Shown piece after piece: positions 38,746 to 49,252 of a stretch of DNA of 64,000 nt. Location of the stretch: positions 1,736,001-1,800,000 of the forward strand of contig NZ_CP045699.1 in assembly GCF_009601765.2 (NCBI RefSeq), written 5' to 3'. The DNA is from Vibrio algicola (GTDB lineage Bacteria; Pseudomonadota; Gammaproteobacteria; Enterobacterales; Vibrionaceae). The notes beneath the pieces were generated by a model. The model was not told where the DNA came from. It was given only the letters and a program-made list of their open reading frames with translations, and did not search any database. The number at the start of each line of letters is the position of its first letter. Positions within the stretch are counted from its first letter, which is position 1. The position numbers and the translations under genes were made by a program.

Positions 38746-39435
38746 ATGAGAAAATGGATAAAAAAATGGCTATTACGTCTAATTATTGGTTTTATCGGCT
38801 TATCTATACTCATTACGCTGCCGTTACGTTGGGTAAATCCGGTACTTTGGAGTTGGCAATTACAGCGTGAATTCGCGCCGCCTAAAAATTATCAACCTCA
38901 GCCAGCAGCAAAATGGGTCACAATTGATGCTATTTCTCCTTATATGCAACTCGCGGTAATCGCATCCGAAGATCAACACTTCCCTAATCATCACGGCATT
39001 GATTTTGAATCCACTACCAAAGCGGTGGAAGATATCATTACTGGCGAACGTCGACGTGGTGCCAGCACTATCACTCAACAAACAGTAAAAAATTTATTTT
39101 TATGGCCAGGTGAGAGTTTAGTTCGTAAAGGGATTGAAGCTTGGTTAAGTGTGTTGGTTGAACTCGAGTGGAACAAGCCGCGCATTCTCGAGATTTATTT
39201 AAACTTAGCCGAATTTGGTCCGGGTATTTTCGGAGTGCAAGCGGCTAGCCAACATTTTTTCGGTATTAATGCCAACCAACTTTCTGCCACACAAGCAGCG
39301 CGACTGGCGGCGGTATTACCTAATCCCTACTTATTTAAAGTCAACCAACCCACGCCATACCAATGGCAACGCATGAGTTGGATTGAAACTCAAATGAATC
39401 AACTTGGCTTAGGTTATCTAAAAGAAATGAAATAA
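38746..39435 (+). CDS. mtgA: Monofunctional biosynthetic peptidoglycan transglycosylase
   Basis: Polymerises lipid II into glycan strands. The 229-residue protein has an N-terminal basic stretch (MRKWIKKWLLR) and one transmembrane helix (about 12-30), then a GT51 domain: VIASEDQHFPNHHGID with the catalytic Glu, RRGASTITQQTVKNLFLW, and KPRILEIYLNLAEFGPGIFG with the second Glu. No transpeptidase domain follows, as in MtgA. ATG 38746 with AAGGA upstream fits the family; the open frame goes back to 38605 without likeness. Its stop codon touches a dispersed element. Confidence 0.93.
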   Translation: MRKWIKKWLLRLIIGFIGLSILITLPLRWVNPVLWSWQLQREFAPPKNYQPQPAAKWVTIDAISPYMQLAVIASEDQHFPNHHGIDFESTTKAVEDIITGERRRGASTITQQTVKNLFLWPGESLVRKGIEAWLSVLVELEWNKPRILEIYLNLAEFGPGIFGVQAASQHFFGINANQLSATQAARLAAVLPNPYLFKVNQPTPYQWQRMSWIETQMNQLGLGYLKEMK

Positions 39436-39495
39436 TACCAAGCCATAAATTTAATGATCGTTCAAAATTGAGCAAATATTAAATGGAATTGGTAT
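39435..39495 (+). repeat. Dispersed palindromic element, copy 4 (minimal, 61 bp)
   Basis: Only the terminal parts are present: ATACCAAGCCATAAATTTAATG on the left, AAATATTAAATGGAATTGGTAT on the right (last T at 39495), joined at CAAAATTGAGC with the whole hairpin core missing. The left end starts on the last base of the mtgA stop codon. Confidence 0.85.
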
Positions 39496-39533
39496 AAGAG
39501 ATCACACGCCACGCTCCCTGAACAATAGAACAC

Positions 39534-40916
39534 TTAAAGCTCATCAAAAGCGTCAATGGCTTCTGAGAGTTTTTTTACCCCGTGGATTTGCATGCCCGCA
39601 ATACCGCCTTTAGGCATATTGGCAGCTGGCACAATCGCGCGTTTAAAGCCGTGCTTATGTGCTTCCATTAAGCGCTCTTGGCCACTTGGCACTGGGCGAA
39701 TTTCTCCCGCTAAGCCGACTTCGCCAAACACCACCACATCTTTGGGTAATGGCCTATCTTTAAAGCTCGAAAGCAACGCCATCAACAATGCTAAATCGGC
39801 GCTGGTTTCAGCAACTTTAACCCCACCAACCACATTGATAAAGACATCTTGATCGGCCATTTGTAAGCCGCCATGTTTATGTAATACCGCCAACAGCATT
39901 GATAATCGATTTTGATCTAAGCCTACCGCCACTCGGCGCGGATTGGCTAATTGCGAATAATCCACCAGCGCTTGGATCTCAACCAGAAGTGGACGGGTAC
40001 CTTCCCACACGACCATCACCGAACTGCCTGAGGTTTCTTCATCGCCGCGCGATAAGAAAATCGCCGATGGATTACTGACTTCTTTTAAGCCTTGCCCTGT
40101 CATAGCAAATACGCCCAGTTCATTCACCGCACCAAAACGGTTTTTATGACTGCGTAATGTTCTAAAGCGACTGTCCGCGCCACCATCGAGCAATACTGAA
40201 CAATCGATAATATGTTCTAATACTTTAGGCCCGGCGAGTGTGCCATCTTTGGTCACATGCCCGACTAAAAATACTGCCACATTATTTTGTTTGGCATAAC
40301 GGGTTAAGGTGGTGGCCGATTCCCGCACTTGAGACACACTGCCTGGTGAAGATTGCACGTCTGCTACATGCATCACTTGGATCGAATCGATCACGATGAT
40401 CTTAGGTTGTTCTTTTTCGGCTATTTGGCAAATCTTATCTACGCTGGTTTCTGACAGCATTTTTAAATGATCTTTTGGTAACCCCAAACGGGACGCGCGC
40501 ATTGCTACTTGCTGCAGCGACTCTTCGCCAGTGACATATAATGTGGGCATTTGCGCGGCTAAACGACACACGGTTTGCAACAATAAAGTACTTTTACCTG
40601 CGCCAGGATTACCACCGATCAAAACCGCCGACCCAGGTACAATGCCGCCACCTAAGACTCGATCAAACTCTTTAAAGCCGGTCGATACCCGTGGCACTTC
40701 TTGTAAGTCAATTTCAGATAAATTTTGAACTTGAGATTCAGTGTTGCCACCGGCATAACCCGATAAACGTTCATTACGCGCCACTTGCGGTGAGGCGGCC
40801 AGTCGTACTTCGGTAATGGTGTTCCATGCTCCGCAAGCACTACACTGCCCTTGCCAACGTGGAAAATCTGCTCCGCAGTCATTACACACATAAGCGCGTT
40901 TTGCTTTACTCGCCAT
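39534..40916 (-). CDS. radA: DNA repair/recombination helicase RadA (Sms)
   Basis: RecA-like DnaB-type helicase that extends D-loops in recombination and transformation. The 460-residue protein has a four-Cys zinc finger (Cys11, 14, 25, 28), Walker A GGNPGAGKSTLLLQ near 98, Walker B IIVIDSIQVMH, the RadA-specific KNRFG motif near 256 and a Lon-like C-terminal domain (GVKVAETSADLALLMAL and onward). ATG 40916 has GAGAG upstream; a TTG before it is less likely. serB lies 88 bp upstream on the same strand, the serB-radA order known from E. coli. Confidence 0.95.
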   Translation of the reverse strand: MASKAKRAYVCNDCGADFPRWQGQCSACGAWNTITEVRLAASPQVARNERLSGYAGGNTESQVQNLSEIDLQEVPRVSTGFKEFDRVLGGGIVPGSAVLIGGNPGAGKSTLLLQTVCRLAAQMPTLYVTGEESLQQVAMRASRLGLPKDHLKMLSETSVDKICQIAEKEQPKIIVIDSIQVMHVADVQSSPGSVSQVRESATTLTRYAKQNNVAVFLVGHVTKDGTLAGPKVLEHIIDCSVLLDGGADSRFRTLRSHKNRFGAVNELGVFAMTGQGLKEVSNPSAIFLSRGDEETSGSSVMVVWEGTRPLLVEIQALVDYSQLANPRRVAVGLDQNRLSMLLAVLHKHGGLQMADQDVFINVVGGVKVAETSADLALLMALLSSFKDRPLPKDVVVFGEVGLAGEIRPVPSGQERLMEAHKHGFKRAIVPAANMPKGGIAGMQIHGVKKLSEAIDAFDEL

Positions 40917-41004
40917 CAAGTTCTCTCAATTTTCAATCATTTAATGGAAAAAGGCAGAACGATTAAGCCCTGCCTTTGTTTGAAGTTTTAAACTTGCACT
41001 AATT

Positions 41005-41985
41005 CTACGGGATCGCTTTCCAGCTGACACGTTTTTGTTTAATTAATGCCGCGGATAAGATACATACGATACCGCCAAGACCGGCATATCTGACTACCGT
41101 TTGTGCTTGTTGTTCAACTTTGGGTTTAGCGTGATACGCCACCCCTAAGCCTGCGGTTGCCATCATGACTAAGTCATTGGCCCCATCACCAACGGCAATG
41201 GTATTATGCGCTTCAACATCATATTCATCGGCGAGACTCACCAAAATATCGGCTTTGGTTTGCGCCGAAACCACATCACCTAATACTTGTCCGGTTAGCT
41301 TACCATCGACAATTTCAAGCGTATTGGATTGAGCGAAATCTAGTCCTAATACTGATTTAAGATGATCGGAGAAATAGGTAAAGCCACCGGATGCAATCGC
41401 GGTTTTCCAACCCAGTAAGCTTAAGGTATTAATCAACTCTTCTAACTCTGGCATAAACGGTAATGTCAAACGTACTTGCTCAAGAATTGATTCATTCGCG
41501 CCCGCTAATGCGCCGACTCGCTCACGCAAACTGGCTTCAAAATCTAATTCCCCTTGCATTGCCCGTTCGGTAATGGCTGACACTTGTTCACCAACACCTG
41601 CCAATTTAGCGATCTCATCAATACATTCAATTTGAATCGCGGTGGAATCCATATCCATCACAATTAAACCGGGTTTATGCAATTCAGGGAGTATCGTGAC
41701 CGGCGCACAGTCGAGCTTCATACCATGCACAAATTCCATCAACTCTGGCGAGAACTCACCAGACATCAACACCACTTCGTAGCGCCCCACTTTCCAAGCA
41801 TCCAGCACCGCATGTTCAACACCGGTAAAAGTATCAATGGCATCAAAATACTCAGGTGGTAAATACTCACCAAACACGATCCATTGCGAGTTCACTTTGG
41901 CTAAACTGCTGTGAATTTGAGTTTCAGGAAAGCGCTTTTGCAGTGAGATATTACGCTGTATCTTTAATTTTTTTACGACATCCAT
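41005..41985 (-). CDS. serB: Phosphoserine phosphatase
   Basis: Last step of serine synthesis. The 326-residue protein has an N-terminal ACT-like regulatory region (about 1-100) and a HAD phosphatase domain: MDMDSTAIQIECIDEIA with nucleophile Asp111 and Asp113, ASGGFTYFSDHL and IAVGDGANDLVMM. It carries a C-terminal hydrophobic tail (GIVCILSAALIKQKRV). ATG 41985 has AAGGAT upstream. It is divergent from ytjB, as in E. coli, and is followed by radA. Confidence 0.95.
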   Translation of the reverse strand: MDVVKKLKIQRNISLQKRFPETQIHSSLAKVNSQWIVFGEYLPPEYFDAIDTFTGVEHAVLDAWKVGRYEVVLMSGEFSPELMEFVHGMKLDCAPVTILPELHKPGLIVMDMDSTAIQIECIDEIAKLAGVGEQVSAITERAMQGELDFEASLRERVGALAGANESILEQVRLTLPFMPELEELINTLSLLGWKTAIASGGFTYFSDHLKSVLGLDFAQSNTLEIVDGKLTGQVLGDVVSAQTKADILVSLADEYDVEAHNTIAVGDGANDLVMMATAGLGVAYHAKPKVEQQAQTVVRYAGLGGIVCILSAALIKQKRVSWKAIP

Positions 41986-42199
41986 GTTTCATATCCTTAT
42001 TTAACTGCCTCCAAGTTACCCTATTGCAAATTAGTTATGCAAGTATTTCACTCACTCAAATGATAAATCTCTTGTTTCTAACCTGTTTTCACTAGGTAAC
42101 TTCAAGCAGCTACTTGAATTCGCTTGGGTATATTACTTTCAGAAAATCCCAGACTTCAGTTATACTTATCAATAGTGTTATTTATCGGTTAAGGTCTCT

Positions 42200-42802
42200 A
42201 TGCAAACCTCTTTATTTTCATGGCGTGTTTTTTTGCGTTTATTGGCGATTGTACTGCTCAGCGGTCTGTTTGCTTACACCATTATAAACAGCTTTGTGAT
42301 CAGTCGAGATAATGAACGAATTCAAAATCATCAACTTGATACTTTGACTAACCTACTCATTTCTCAAGCGGCGATGTCGGCCAGCGATCTTATTGTCAAT
42401 GATGAGCAAGATGCGTTATTAAAATTAACCAATCAAATTTCAGCCGAACCTTTAGTGCATGATGCAACCATTTATAACGCAGAAGGCATTCGCTTAGCCG
42501 CCAGCGACGATGCAAAATCGGTACGAGAAACTTTAGGCTTAGATACCCCACTTCAAAGCTCTAACATTGGCCGCGAACAATTGGTCGAACCTATTTTTAA
42601 CGACCACAATGCAATTGGCTTTATCCGCATTACTTTTGAGAAAGGTTTAGTGACCGCTATTTCAGACCATCGTTACCGCAATAGTGATCATTTAATGTAT
42701 TTGATGCTTATCATCAGTTTCTTTAGTGGCGGTTTACTGTGTTTGCTACTGATTTACAAGCCTAAAGACAATATCGAAAATATCTTATTGAAAGATTTGT
42801 AG
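42200..42802 (+). CDS. ytjB: YtjB/Smp family membrane protein
   Basis: A 200-residue inner-membrane protein with two membrane helices (about 12-35 and 163-184) flanking a periplasmic domain of about 125 residues, the topology of Smp/YtjB (AhpA). The N-terminus (WRVFLRLLAIVLL) and its position divergent from serB support the assignment. Its precise role is not established; some family members affect haemolytic activity. AAGG ribosome site; terminator follows. Confidence 0.85.
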   Translation: MQTSLFSWRVFLRLLAIVLLSGLFAYTIINSFVISRDNERIQNHQLDTLTNLLISQAAMSASDLIVNDEQDALLKLTNQISAEPLVHDATIYNAEGIRLAASDDAKSVRETLGLDTPLQSSNIGREQLVEPIFNDHNAIGFIRITFEKGLVTAISDHRYRNSDHLMYLMLIISFFSGGLLCLLLIYKPKDNIENILLKDL

Positions 42803-42888
42803 TACCGATTCCATTTACTATTTGAATAGCCGAGTTCTGATCACCCAATGACTCAAATTGTTATAACTCTCTTGATTACGCGCTAACA

Positions 42889-42924
42889 AAAAACTCCAAT
42901 CGCATCAGCCATTGGAGTTTTTTT
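42889..42924. terminator. Bidirectional terminator between ytjB and deoD
   Basis: Perfect 12-bp arms AAAAACTCCAAT (42889-42900) and ATTGGAGTTTTT (42911-42922) with a 10-nt loop and flanking T/A runs. Confidence 0.92.
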
Positions 42925-42969
42925 AGTTACCGCTTAGCATTAGATTCACAATGCTATTTAAACGATAGA

Positions 42970-43692
42970 TTAAGCGTCTTTATCGCCTAAAATCACAGAG
43001 TCTAGTGCGATATGGATCATTTCGTTAAACGTGGTTGCACGCTCATCAGATGTTGTTTGCTCACCCGATTTAATGTGATCCGATACCGTACAAATTGCGA
43101 CTGCTTTTGCGCCGTATTCTGCCGCTGCACCATAGATGCCCGCCGCTTCCATTTCAACACCTAGGATGTCGTATTTGTCCATAACGGTGAACATGTCTGG
43201 ATCTGGAGTGTAGAATAAATCAGCAGAGAAAAGGTTACCCACTTTCACGTTAATGCCACGCGCTTTCGCCGCTTCTTCGGCATTTTTTACCATGTGGTAA
43301 TCCGCAATCGCTGCAAAATCGTGATCTTTAAAGCGCATACGGTTCACTTTAGAGTCAGTACATGCGCCCATGCCAATCACAACATCACGCAATTTAATGC
43401 TATCGCTTACTGCGCCACAGCTGCCCACTCGAATAATTTTTTTCACGCCGAAATCTTTAAACAACTCAGTGACATAGATAGAGCAAGAAGCAATACCCAT
43501 ACCGTGACCCATTACTGAGACTTTACGACCTTGGTAAGTACCAGTGTAACCAAGCATGTTACGAACATTACAAACTTGAACCGCACCATCCAAGAAGTTT
43601 TCTGCGATGTATTGGGCGCGTAGCGGATCGCCAGGCATCAATACTACGTCTGCAAAGTCACCCATTTCAGCATTAATATGTGGAGTTGCCAT
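42970..43692 (-). CDS. deoD: Purine nucleoside phosphorylase, DeoD type
   Basis: Phosphorolysis of purine (deoxy)nucleosides to base and (deoxy)ribose 1-phosphate. The 240-residue protein has the hexameric PNP pattern: [21 protein letters not shown] at the start, [35 protein letters not shown] and the catalytic Asp in [14 protein letters not shown] 43692 has AAGGAA upstream; 12 further upstream residues in the open frame are unsupported. Last gene of the deoCABD series. Confidence 0.96.
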   Translation of the reverse strand: MATPHINAEMGDFADVVLMPGDPLRAQYIAENFLDGAVQVCNVRNMLGYTGTYQGRKVSVMGHGMGIASCSIYVTELFKDFGVKKIIRVGSCGAVSDSIKLRDVVIGMGACTDSKVNRMRFKDHDFAAIADYHMVKNAEEAAKARGINVKVGNLFSADLFYTPDPDMFTVMDKYDILGVEMEAAGIYGAAAEYGAKAVAICTVSDHIKSGEQTTSDERATTFNEMIHIALDSVILGDKDA

Positions 43693-43763
43693 GTTGTTTT
43701 CCTTTATTAGTTTTCGTTCACTGCTCATTTTAAAGCAGTAATTAAAATAATTATTCTGTTTAT

Positions 43764-43789
43764 ATCGTCGTCTCAGGGATGACGACGAT
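43764..43789 (-). other. Strong hairpin between deoB and deoD
   Basis: Perfect 9-bp arms ATCGTCGTC (43764-43772) and GACGACGAT (43781-43789) with an 8-nt loop and no T-tract, so more likely an mRNA-stabilising or processing hairpin than a terminator. Confidence 0.7.
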
Positions 43790-43814
43790 TATATTTCGAG
43801 TTTTTCGTTCTTGC

Positions 43815-45035
43815 TTACAAAAACGACTTGCCGTAATCCATATCAGAAGTATCAAAATACTTCGCTAGGCTTTGACCAATATCGGCAAAAGTATCACGAC
43901 GACCTAAAGAGCCGGCTGGGATCTTAGGTCCTGATACTAACACTGGAATATGTTCACGCGTATGATCACTACCCGGCCAGGTTGGATCGCAACCATGGTC
44001 GGCGGTTAAGATCAGAATATCGTCTTCTTTTAGCAGTGCTTGAATTTCTGGTAAGCGCTTGTCGAAGTATTCCAATGCGGCAGCATAACCTGCCACATCA
44101 CGGCGGTGACCGTAAGAAGAATCAAAATCAACGAAGTTAGTAAATACGATGGTGTTATCACCGGCACGTTTTACTTGCTCAAGCGTGGCATCAAATAATG
44201 CTTCTAGGCCGGTGGCTTTGAATTTTTGCGTAATACCACAGCCAGCATAAATATCAGAGATCTTACCGATAGAGACCACTTCACCATTTTTTTCGTCGAC
44301 TAATTTTTGCAATATTGTCGGCGCTGGCGGCTCAAGTGATAAATCATGACGATTACCAGTACGAGCAAACTCACCCGCTTTAGCGCCAATAAATGGACGC
44401 GCAATAACACGGCCAATATTATAAGGTTCTAGCTCTTCACGAACAATCTCGCACAGCTCAAGTAAGTTATCTAAGCCGTAGGTTTCTTCATGGCAAGCAA
44501 TTTGGAAAACAGAATCTGCCGAAGTATAAAAGATCGGCCAACCGCTTTTCATGTGCTCTTCACCAAGCTCATCAAGAATAACCGTACCCGATGAATGGCA
44601 GTTACCAAGATAACCAGGCAGCTTTGCGCGTTTTACGATGCTATCAAGTAACTCTTGAGGAAAGCTATTGGTTTTATCGCTAAAATAGCCCCAATCAAAC
44701 AATACTGGCACACCTGCAATTTCCCAGTGACCAGACGGGGTATCTTTACCCGAAGATAACTCGGCAGCATGGGCATAAGCGCCAGTGATCACGGCATCTT
44801 CATCTAGACCAATTGGGAATTTTCCGGTTGATTCTTGCCCCGCTTTTCCTAAGCCTAACTTCGATAAATTTGGCAGCTGCAATGGGCCGCTACGCAAATC
44901 ATTATCTGCTAGGCCTTGGCTGCATTGTTCTGCTATGTGGCCGAGAGTATCTGCGCCAACATCACCAAATTTATCTGCATCTTGCGAAGCACCGACTCCA
45001 AAAGAGTCCAGTACTAGAATTATTGCACGTTTCAT
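43815..45035 (-). CDS. deoB: Phosphopentomutase
   Basis: Interconverts (deoxy)ribose 1- and 5-phosphates. The 406-residue protein belongs to the alkaline-phosphatase superfamily: [20 protein letters not shown] near residue 6 with metal-binding Asp, [17 protein letters not shown], and the second metal site [20 protein letters not shown] near 335. ATG 45035 follows an AGGAGAG ribosome site. It starts 33 bp after deoA. Confidence 0.96.
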   Translation of the reverse strand: MKRAIILVLDSFGVGASQDADKFGDVGADTLGHIAEQCSQGLADNDLRSGPLQLPNLSKLGLGKAGQESTGKFPIGLDEDAVITGAYAHAAELSSGKDTPSGHWEIAGVPVLFDWGYFSDKTNSFPQELLDSIVKRAKLPGYLGNCHSSGTVILDELGEEHMKSGWPIFYTSADSVFQIACHEETYGLDNLLELCEIVREELEPYNIGRVIARPFIGAKAGEFARTGNRHDLSLEPPAPTILQKLVDEKNGEVVSIGKISDIYAGCGITQKFKATGLEALFDATLEQVKRAGDNTIVFTNFVDFDSSYGHRRDVAGYAAALEYFDKRLPEIQALLKEDDILILTADHGCDPTWPGSDHTREHIPVLVSGPKIPAGSLGRRDTFADIGQSLAKYFDTSDMDYGKSFL

Positions 45036-45068
45036 AATTAGCTCTCCTACCAAGCACGCAAGATCATA

Positions 45069-46418
45069 TTACAGATCTTGTGCTCGAATTTGACGATAAA
45101 TATTCGGTGTTTGTTGATAAGTGTCATTTGAAACCGTGATCGCTTGCTGCAATTCATCAGCAGCTTGTTGCCACTGCGCTTCATTGCGAGCATGGATCAT
45201 TGCCAGTGGCGTTGCTTCATTAGCGGTTTCACCTAAACGAATAAACTGCTCAAAACCAACCGCATAATCAATCTCATCACTAGCCACTCGACGACCACCA
45301 CCCATCGATACTACCGCCATACCAATCGCGCGAGTATCCATCGCAGTAACCGTACCAGATTGCTTAGCGTAAACCGGTTTTACAATCTCGGCTTTTGGTA
45401 AGTATGCATCATAGTTTTCAACAAAATCTTTCGGACCACCTAAGCCTGAAACCATTTTGCCAAAGCATTTGGCTGCGCTACCGTCATCGAGTACCGCTTG
45501 TAATTTGGTATGAGCTTGCTCAGTCTCATCCGCCAATTTACCAAGCACTAACATTTCTGCGCATAGAGTCATGGTGACATCGAGTAAACGAGGATTACGC
45601 ACTTCACCGCGAGAGTTTTTCTCACCAGTTAAGAACTGCACCGCTTCACGCACTTCAACTGCATTACCTGCCGATGAGGCCAACACTTGGTTCATATCGG
45701 TAAGAATAGCGGTGGTTTGAGTCCCAGCGCCATTGGCGACAGCAACAATAGATTGTGCTAGCTCTTCTGAGGCTTCATAGGTTGGCATAAATGCACCAGA
45801 ACCCACTTTGACATCCATCACTAATGAATCTAAGCCTGCAGCTAATTTTTTCGATAAAATAGACGCGGTGATCAAAGAGATATTATCGACCGTTGCCGTA
45901 ATATCACGAGTGGCATAAACACGTTTATCGGCTGGTGCTAAATCACCAGTTTGACCAATAATTGCCACCCCCGCCTCTTTGGTTACGCTGCCAAACAGTT
46001 CATTATTTGGCATAATATTGTAACCAGGAATAGATTCTAATTTGTCTAACGTGCCGCCAGTATGACCAAGGCCACGCCCTGAAATCATAGGAACAAAGCC
46101 ACCACAAGCTGCGACCATTGCGCCAAGCATTAAAGAGGTCACATCGCCCACGCCACCCGTTGAATGTTTATCAACAATCGGGCCAGAGAAATTCATATGT
46201 GACCAATCAATCACCATACCTGAATCGCGCATCGCACAGGTCAGTGCAATTCGCTCGGGCATCGTCATTTCATTAAAAAAGATGGTCATCGCAAACGCAG
46301 CAATTTGACCTTCTGAAACAGTGTCATTGGCTACGCCCTGAATGAAAAAATTGATTTCTTCAGTAGTGAGCACTTCACCATCACGTTTTTTTCGAATAAT
46401 TTCTTGAGGTAAAAACAT
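45069..46418 (-). CDS. deoA: Thymidine phosphorylase
   Basis: Cleaves thymidine to thymine and deoxyribose 1-phosphate. The 449-residue protein has the family signature [20 protein letters not shown] near 115, [13 protein letters not shown] near 84 and [10 protein letters not shown] near 202, and aligns end to end with E. coli DeoA. A short extra NSRGEV stretch lies near 270. ATG 46418 with AGG upstream matches the family start ([14 protein letters not shown]); a GTG one codon before is possible. Confidence 0.96.
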   Translation of the reverse strand: MFLPQEIIRKKRDGEVLTTEEINFFIQGVANDTVSEGQIAAFAMTIFFNEMTMPERIALTCAMRDSGMVIDWSHMNFSGPIVDKHSTGGVGDVTSLMLGAMVAACGGFVPMISGRGLGHTGGTLDKLESIPGYNIMPNNELFGSVTKEAGVAIIGQTGDLAPADKRVYATRDITATVDNISLITASILSKKLAAGLDSLVMDVKVGSGAFMPTYEASEELAQSIVAVANGAGTQTTAILTDMNQVLASSAGNAVEVREAVQFLTGEKNSRGEVRNPRLLDVTMTLCAEMLVLGKLADETEQAHTKLQAVLDDGSAAKCFGKMVSGLGGPKDFVENYDAYLPKAEIVKPVYAKQSGTVTAMDTRAIGMAVVSMGGGRRVASDEIDYAVGFEQFIRLGETANEATPLAMIHARNEAQWQQAADELQQAITVSNDTYQQTPNIYRQIRAQDL

Positions 46419-46498
46419 CACAACCTGCCTGCTTGTTTATCTGAACGATATTTATTTGTTCAATTCAGCAATAATATTTCATGGCGAAAAAGAACAAA

Positions 46499-46527
46499 GA
46501 TAACCTAACCCTAACAATCAGGTTATC
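46499..46527 (-). other. Hairpin between deoC and deoA
   Basis: GATAACCT (46499-46506) and AGGTTATC (46520-46527) pair over a 13-nt loop. On the minus strand the tail is T-rich (TTTGTTCTTTTT), so it could attenuate transcription between deoC and deoAB. Confidence 0.6.
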
Positions 46528-46609
46528 TCGATATACCCGGCTGACTTAAATATCTAACTTAAAGATGTCGCTTAGGTATAGACAGCATTACATTCTCAAA
46601 ACAAAGAGA

Positions 46610-47383
46610 TTAGTAACCGCCTTCCGCCGCTTTCTCGCCTTCACCTAAAGTGTTTAGCAAGTTAGCTAATAAGCTTGAAGCGCCAAAACGGTAATGCATG
46701 TTATCGGCCCAATCTGCGCCTAAAATACGATCCGCCATAGCAAGGTAAGCTTGTGCATCTTCTGCAGTGCGAACGCCACCAGCTGGTTTAAAACCAACAG
46801 TTTTCGCCACACCCATATCCGCAATCACCTGCAGCATAATTTCAGCCGATTCTGGCGTTGCATTCACTGGCACTTTACCCGTTGAAGTTTTGATAAAGTT
46901 CGCACCAGCTTCAATTGAAAGTTGTGAAGCACGTTTGATCAAGGCTTCTTCTTTTAGCTCGCCGGTTTCAATGATCACTTTTAGTAATACATCGCCACAT
47001 GCGGCTTTACATTGCTTCACTAATTCAAAACCAGTTTTTTCATCACCGGCAATTAGAGTGCGGTATGGGAAAACCACATCCACTTCATCGGCGCCGTAAG
47101 CGATCGCCGCTTTGGTTTCTGCTACTGCAATATCAATGTCATCGTTGCCGTGTGGGAAGTTAGTGACGGTTGCAATACGGATTTCAGGAGTGCCTTGTTC
47201 GCGTAGAGTTTTCTTCGCAATAGGGATAAAACGTGGGTAAATACAAATGGCGGCAGTGTTGCCAACCGGTGATTTTGCATTCTTGCATAAAGCAATCACC
47301 TTCTCATCCGTATCGTCTTCATTCAACGTAGTGAGATCCATTAATTTTAGTGCACGTAAAGCTGCTGCTTGTAAATCGCTCAT
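46610..47383 (-). CDS. deoC: Deoxyribose-phosphate aldolase
   Basis: Cleaves deoxyribose 5-phosphate to glyceraldehyde 3-phosphate and acetaldehyde. The 257-residue class I aldolase has the Schiff-base Lys165 in NFIKTSTGK and the second active-site Lys199 in [11 protein letters not shown], with [12 protein letters not shown] upstream. First gene of deoCABD; the 437-bp gap to nupC holds regulatory sites. A CRP-like site and a LacI-family operator lie about 300 bp before the start, leaving a long leader. Confidence 0.96.
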   Translation of the reverse strand: MSDLQAAALRALKLMDLTTLNEDDTDEKVIALCKNAKSPVGNTAAICIYPRFIPIAKKTLREQGTPEIRIATVTNFPHGNDDIDIAVAETKAAIAYGADEVDVVFPYRTLIAGDEKTGFELVKQCKAACGDVLLKVIIETGELKEEALIKRASQLSIEAGANFIKTSTGKVPVNATPESAEIMLQVIADMGVAKTVGFKPAGGVRTAEDAQAYLAMADRILGADWADNMHYRFGASSLLANLLNTLGEGEKAAEGGY

Positions 47384-47519
47384 TTCTATCTCCGATTGGT
47401 AAATTATATCGATTAAGCTTTGATCAATGTTGTTTTCAAGTTTAGCTCATTAATCAAAACTGATTGGGGATTCCCCCTAATAAATAGTATGAAATGAACG
47501 GACTTGGTTCCTTGAAGAC

Positions 47520-47545
47520 TTAATGCCAGAAACACTCGGCATTAA
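47520..47545 (-). other. Hairpin in the deoC leader
   Basis: TTAATGCC (47520-47527) and GGCATTAA (47538-47545) form a perfect 8-bp stem with a 10-nt loop. If transcription starts near 47646, it lies in the 5' leader of deoC. The rest of 47384-47660 shows no gene. Confidence 0.5.
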
Positions 47546-47672
47546 TTGCAATCCTTGTCACCGCACAACCTAGTTCAATAGGCTGTATACCCAAATAACT
47601 TAGGTATATACACATCTTGTGTAGTCATATTAATTATACTGATTAAATTGGCGTTATCTGTTTTCTGATGTA

Positions 47673-47688
47673 ACGCAAACGGTTTGTA
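47673..47688. promoter_or_regulatory. CytR/PurR-type (LacI-family) operator upstream of deoC
   Basis: ACGCAAACGGTTTGTA has the GCAAACGGTT core typical of LacI-family operators in this lineage. A near-identical core (GCAAACGGTTGC) precedes nupC. Given the genes, CytR is the most likely regulator; PurR is the alternative. Confidence 0.6.
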
Positions 47689-47700
47689 TCTCAAAAAAAA

Positions 47701-47716
47701 TGTTAAATCAATCACA
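47701..47716. promoter_or_regulatory. CRP-like site upstream of deoC
   Basis: TGTTA-AATCAA-TCACA matches 9 of 10 fixed positions of the CRP half-sites. It lies 28 bp centre-to-centre from the LacI-family operator. A GATAAC at 47653-47658 (minus strand) would put the site near -62, a class I arrangement. Confidence 0.6.
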
Positions 47717-47762
47717 TTTTTTTTGAGAGTGGAAATTTATTGTTGTTGTTGCTTAAAAACAA

Positions 47763-47790
47763 AAAACCGCAGCTATGTGAATAGCTGCGG
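47763..47790 (-). terminator. Terminator of nupC
   Basis: Perfect 10-bp arms CCGCAGCTAT (47767-47776) and ATAGCTGCGG (47781-47790), tetraloop, followed on the minus strand by TTTTTTG and more T. Confidence 0.92.
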
Positions 47791-47820
47791 CTTAGTTTTA
47801 TTTTCTAGCGTCTATATCAA

Positions 47821-49074
47821 TTACATGGTTTGTAATGTGATAAAGAAACCAGCAATAGTTGCTGCCATTAAGTTAGATAATGTACCAGCAAGGATTGCTT
47901 TCATACCCATCTGTGCAATTTCAGAACGACGTTCTGGTGCAAGACCACCCAGACCACCTAGTAAAATCGCAATTGAAGAAAGGTTAGCAAAACCACACAA
48001 TGCAAAAGAAATGATGGCTTTGGTTTTCTCATCAAGAATAACCGCTGCGCCTTCTTTTAGGTATGGGGCAAAGTTAGAGTAAGCCACAAATTCATTCAAG
48101 ATGGTTTTCTGACCAATAAATGAACCTGCAATTGTTGCTTCACTCCAAGGAACACCAATCAACCATGCAACAGGTGCAAAGATGTAACCTAAAATAAGTT
48201 CTAGAGTTAAGTTTTGAATACCAAACCAACCACCAATGCCACCAAGCATACCGTTAAGCAGTGCAATCAAGCCGATGAAAGCAAGTAGCATTGCACCAAC
48301 GTTTAGGGCTAGAGATAAACCAGCTGATGCGCCAACAGCTGCAGCATCGATTACGTTAGCAGGCTTGTCTTCATCAAGAACATCTTCATCACCCAATTGA
48401 TCAATTGGTGTTTCAGTTTCTGGCTTGATGATTTTAGCAAACAGTAAACCACCAGGAGCGGCCATAAATGATGCTGCTATTAGGTAAGACAGTGGCACAC
48501 CCATTGCTGCGTAACCCGCCATAACACCACCAGCAACCGAAGCTAAACCACCACACATTACTGCGAATAGTTCAGATTGAGTCATCTTAGGGACAAAAGG
48601 ACGAACCACTAACGGTGCTTCTGTTTGGCCAACAAAAATGTTTGCTGTGGCTGACATAGATTCTGCGCGAGAAGTACCTAGGGCTTTTTGTAAACCACCA
48701 CCTAGAAGTTTGATAACGATCTGCATAACACCAATGTTATATAACACTGAAATTAACGCAGAGAAGAAGATGATAGTAGGCAAAACTTTAAAGGCAAAAA
48801 TGAAGCCAACACCATCAACAGAGAAGTTTACTAGGTTGCCAAAAAGGAACCCAATACCTTCATTACCAAAGTCGTATACATGCTGTACGCCATTCGTCAT
48901 TGAGGCTAAAACATCACGCCCCCAAGGAACATAAAGTACAAATGCACCTAGACAGAATTGAATGACAAATGCGCCACCCACGGTTCTTAAATTAATTGCT
49001 TTTCGGTTGTCAGAAAATAGAACTGCTACTGCTAGCAAAAAGATCATTCCGACGATACTCATAACCAGGCTCAT
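47821..49074 (-). CDS. nupC: Concentrative nucleoside transporter, NupC/CNT family
   Basis: Sodium- or proton-coupled uptake of nucleosides across the inner membrane. The 417-residue protein is closely similar to the structurally known V. cholerae [21 protein letters not shown] near 23, [20 protein letters not shown] near 125, [13 protein letters not shown] with the nucleoside-binding Gln-Thr-Glu, and [15 protein letters not shown] near 365 with the second Asn-Ser pair. Eight or more membrane helices and two re-entrant hairpins are expected. AAGGAAG ribosome site. It precedes deoCABD on the same strand, pairing uptake with breakdown. Confidence 0.95.
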   Translation of the reverse strand: MSLVMSIVGMIFLLAVAVLFSDNRKAINLRTVGGAFVIQFCLGAFVLYVPWGRDVLASMTNGVQHVYDFGNEGIGFLFGNLVNFSVDGVGFIFAFKVLPTIIFFSALISVLYNIGVMQIVIKLLGGGLQKALGTSRAESMSATANIFVGQTEAPLVVRPFVPKMTQSELFAVMCGGLASVAGGVMAGYAAMGVPLSYLIAASFMAAPGGLLFAKIIKPETETPIDQLGDEDVLDEDKPANVIDAAAVGASAGLSLALNVGAMLLAFIGLIALLNGMLGGIGGWFGIQNLTLELILGYIFAPVAWLIGVPWSEATIAGSFIGQKTILNEFVAYSNFAPYLKEGAAVILDEKTKAIISFALCGFANLSSIAILLGGLGGLAPERRSEIAQMGMKAILAGTLSNLMAATIAGFFITLQTM

Positions 49075-49216
49075 GGTATATGACTTCCTTATAGTAAGTT
49101 AAAGTGTATTTCAAGGTGGAGCTCTAAAGAGAGGGCGATTATACGCTGACATCCCGTAACAAAGTAATACCCTAATCTCATTTATTAATGTAAATATAAT
49201 GAAAAACACAAATGTT

Positions 49217-49232
49217 CGTGACTTAGATCACT
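49217..49232. promoter_or_regulatory. CRP-like site upstream of nupC
   Basis: CGTGA-CTTAGA-TCACT matches 8 of 10 fixed CRP positions. A TATATT or TATTTA at about 49191-49198 (minus strand) places it near -40, a class II position. Confidence 0.6.
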
Positions 49233-49252
49233 TAAACAATAATTAACACAGG

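Noticed and set aside
47684..48082. Plus-strand reading frame of 132 codons over the nupC 3' end
   Set aside because: Mostly antisense to nupC and its terminator, with no family likeness or ribosome site.
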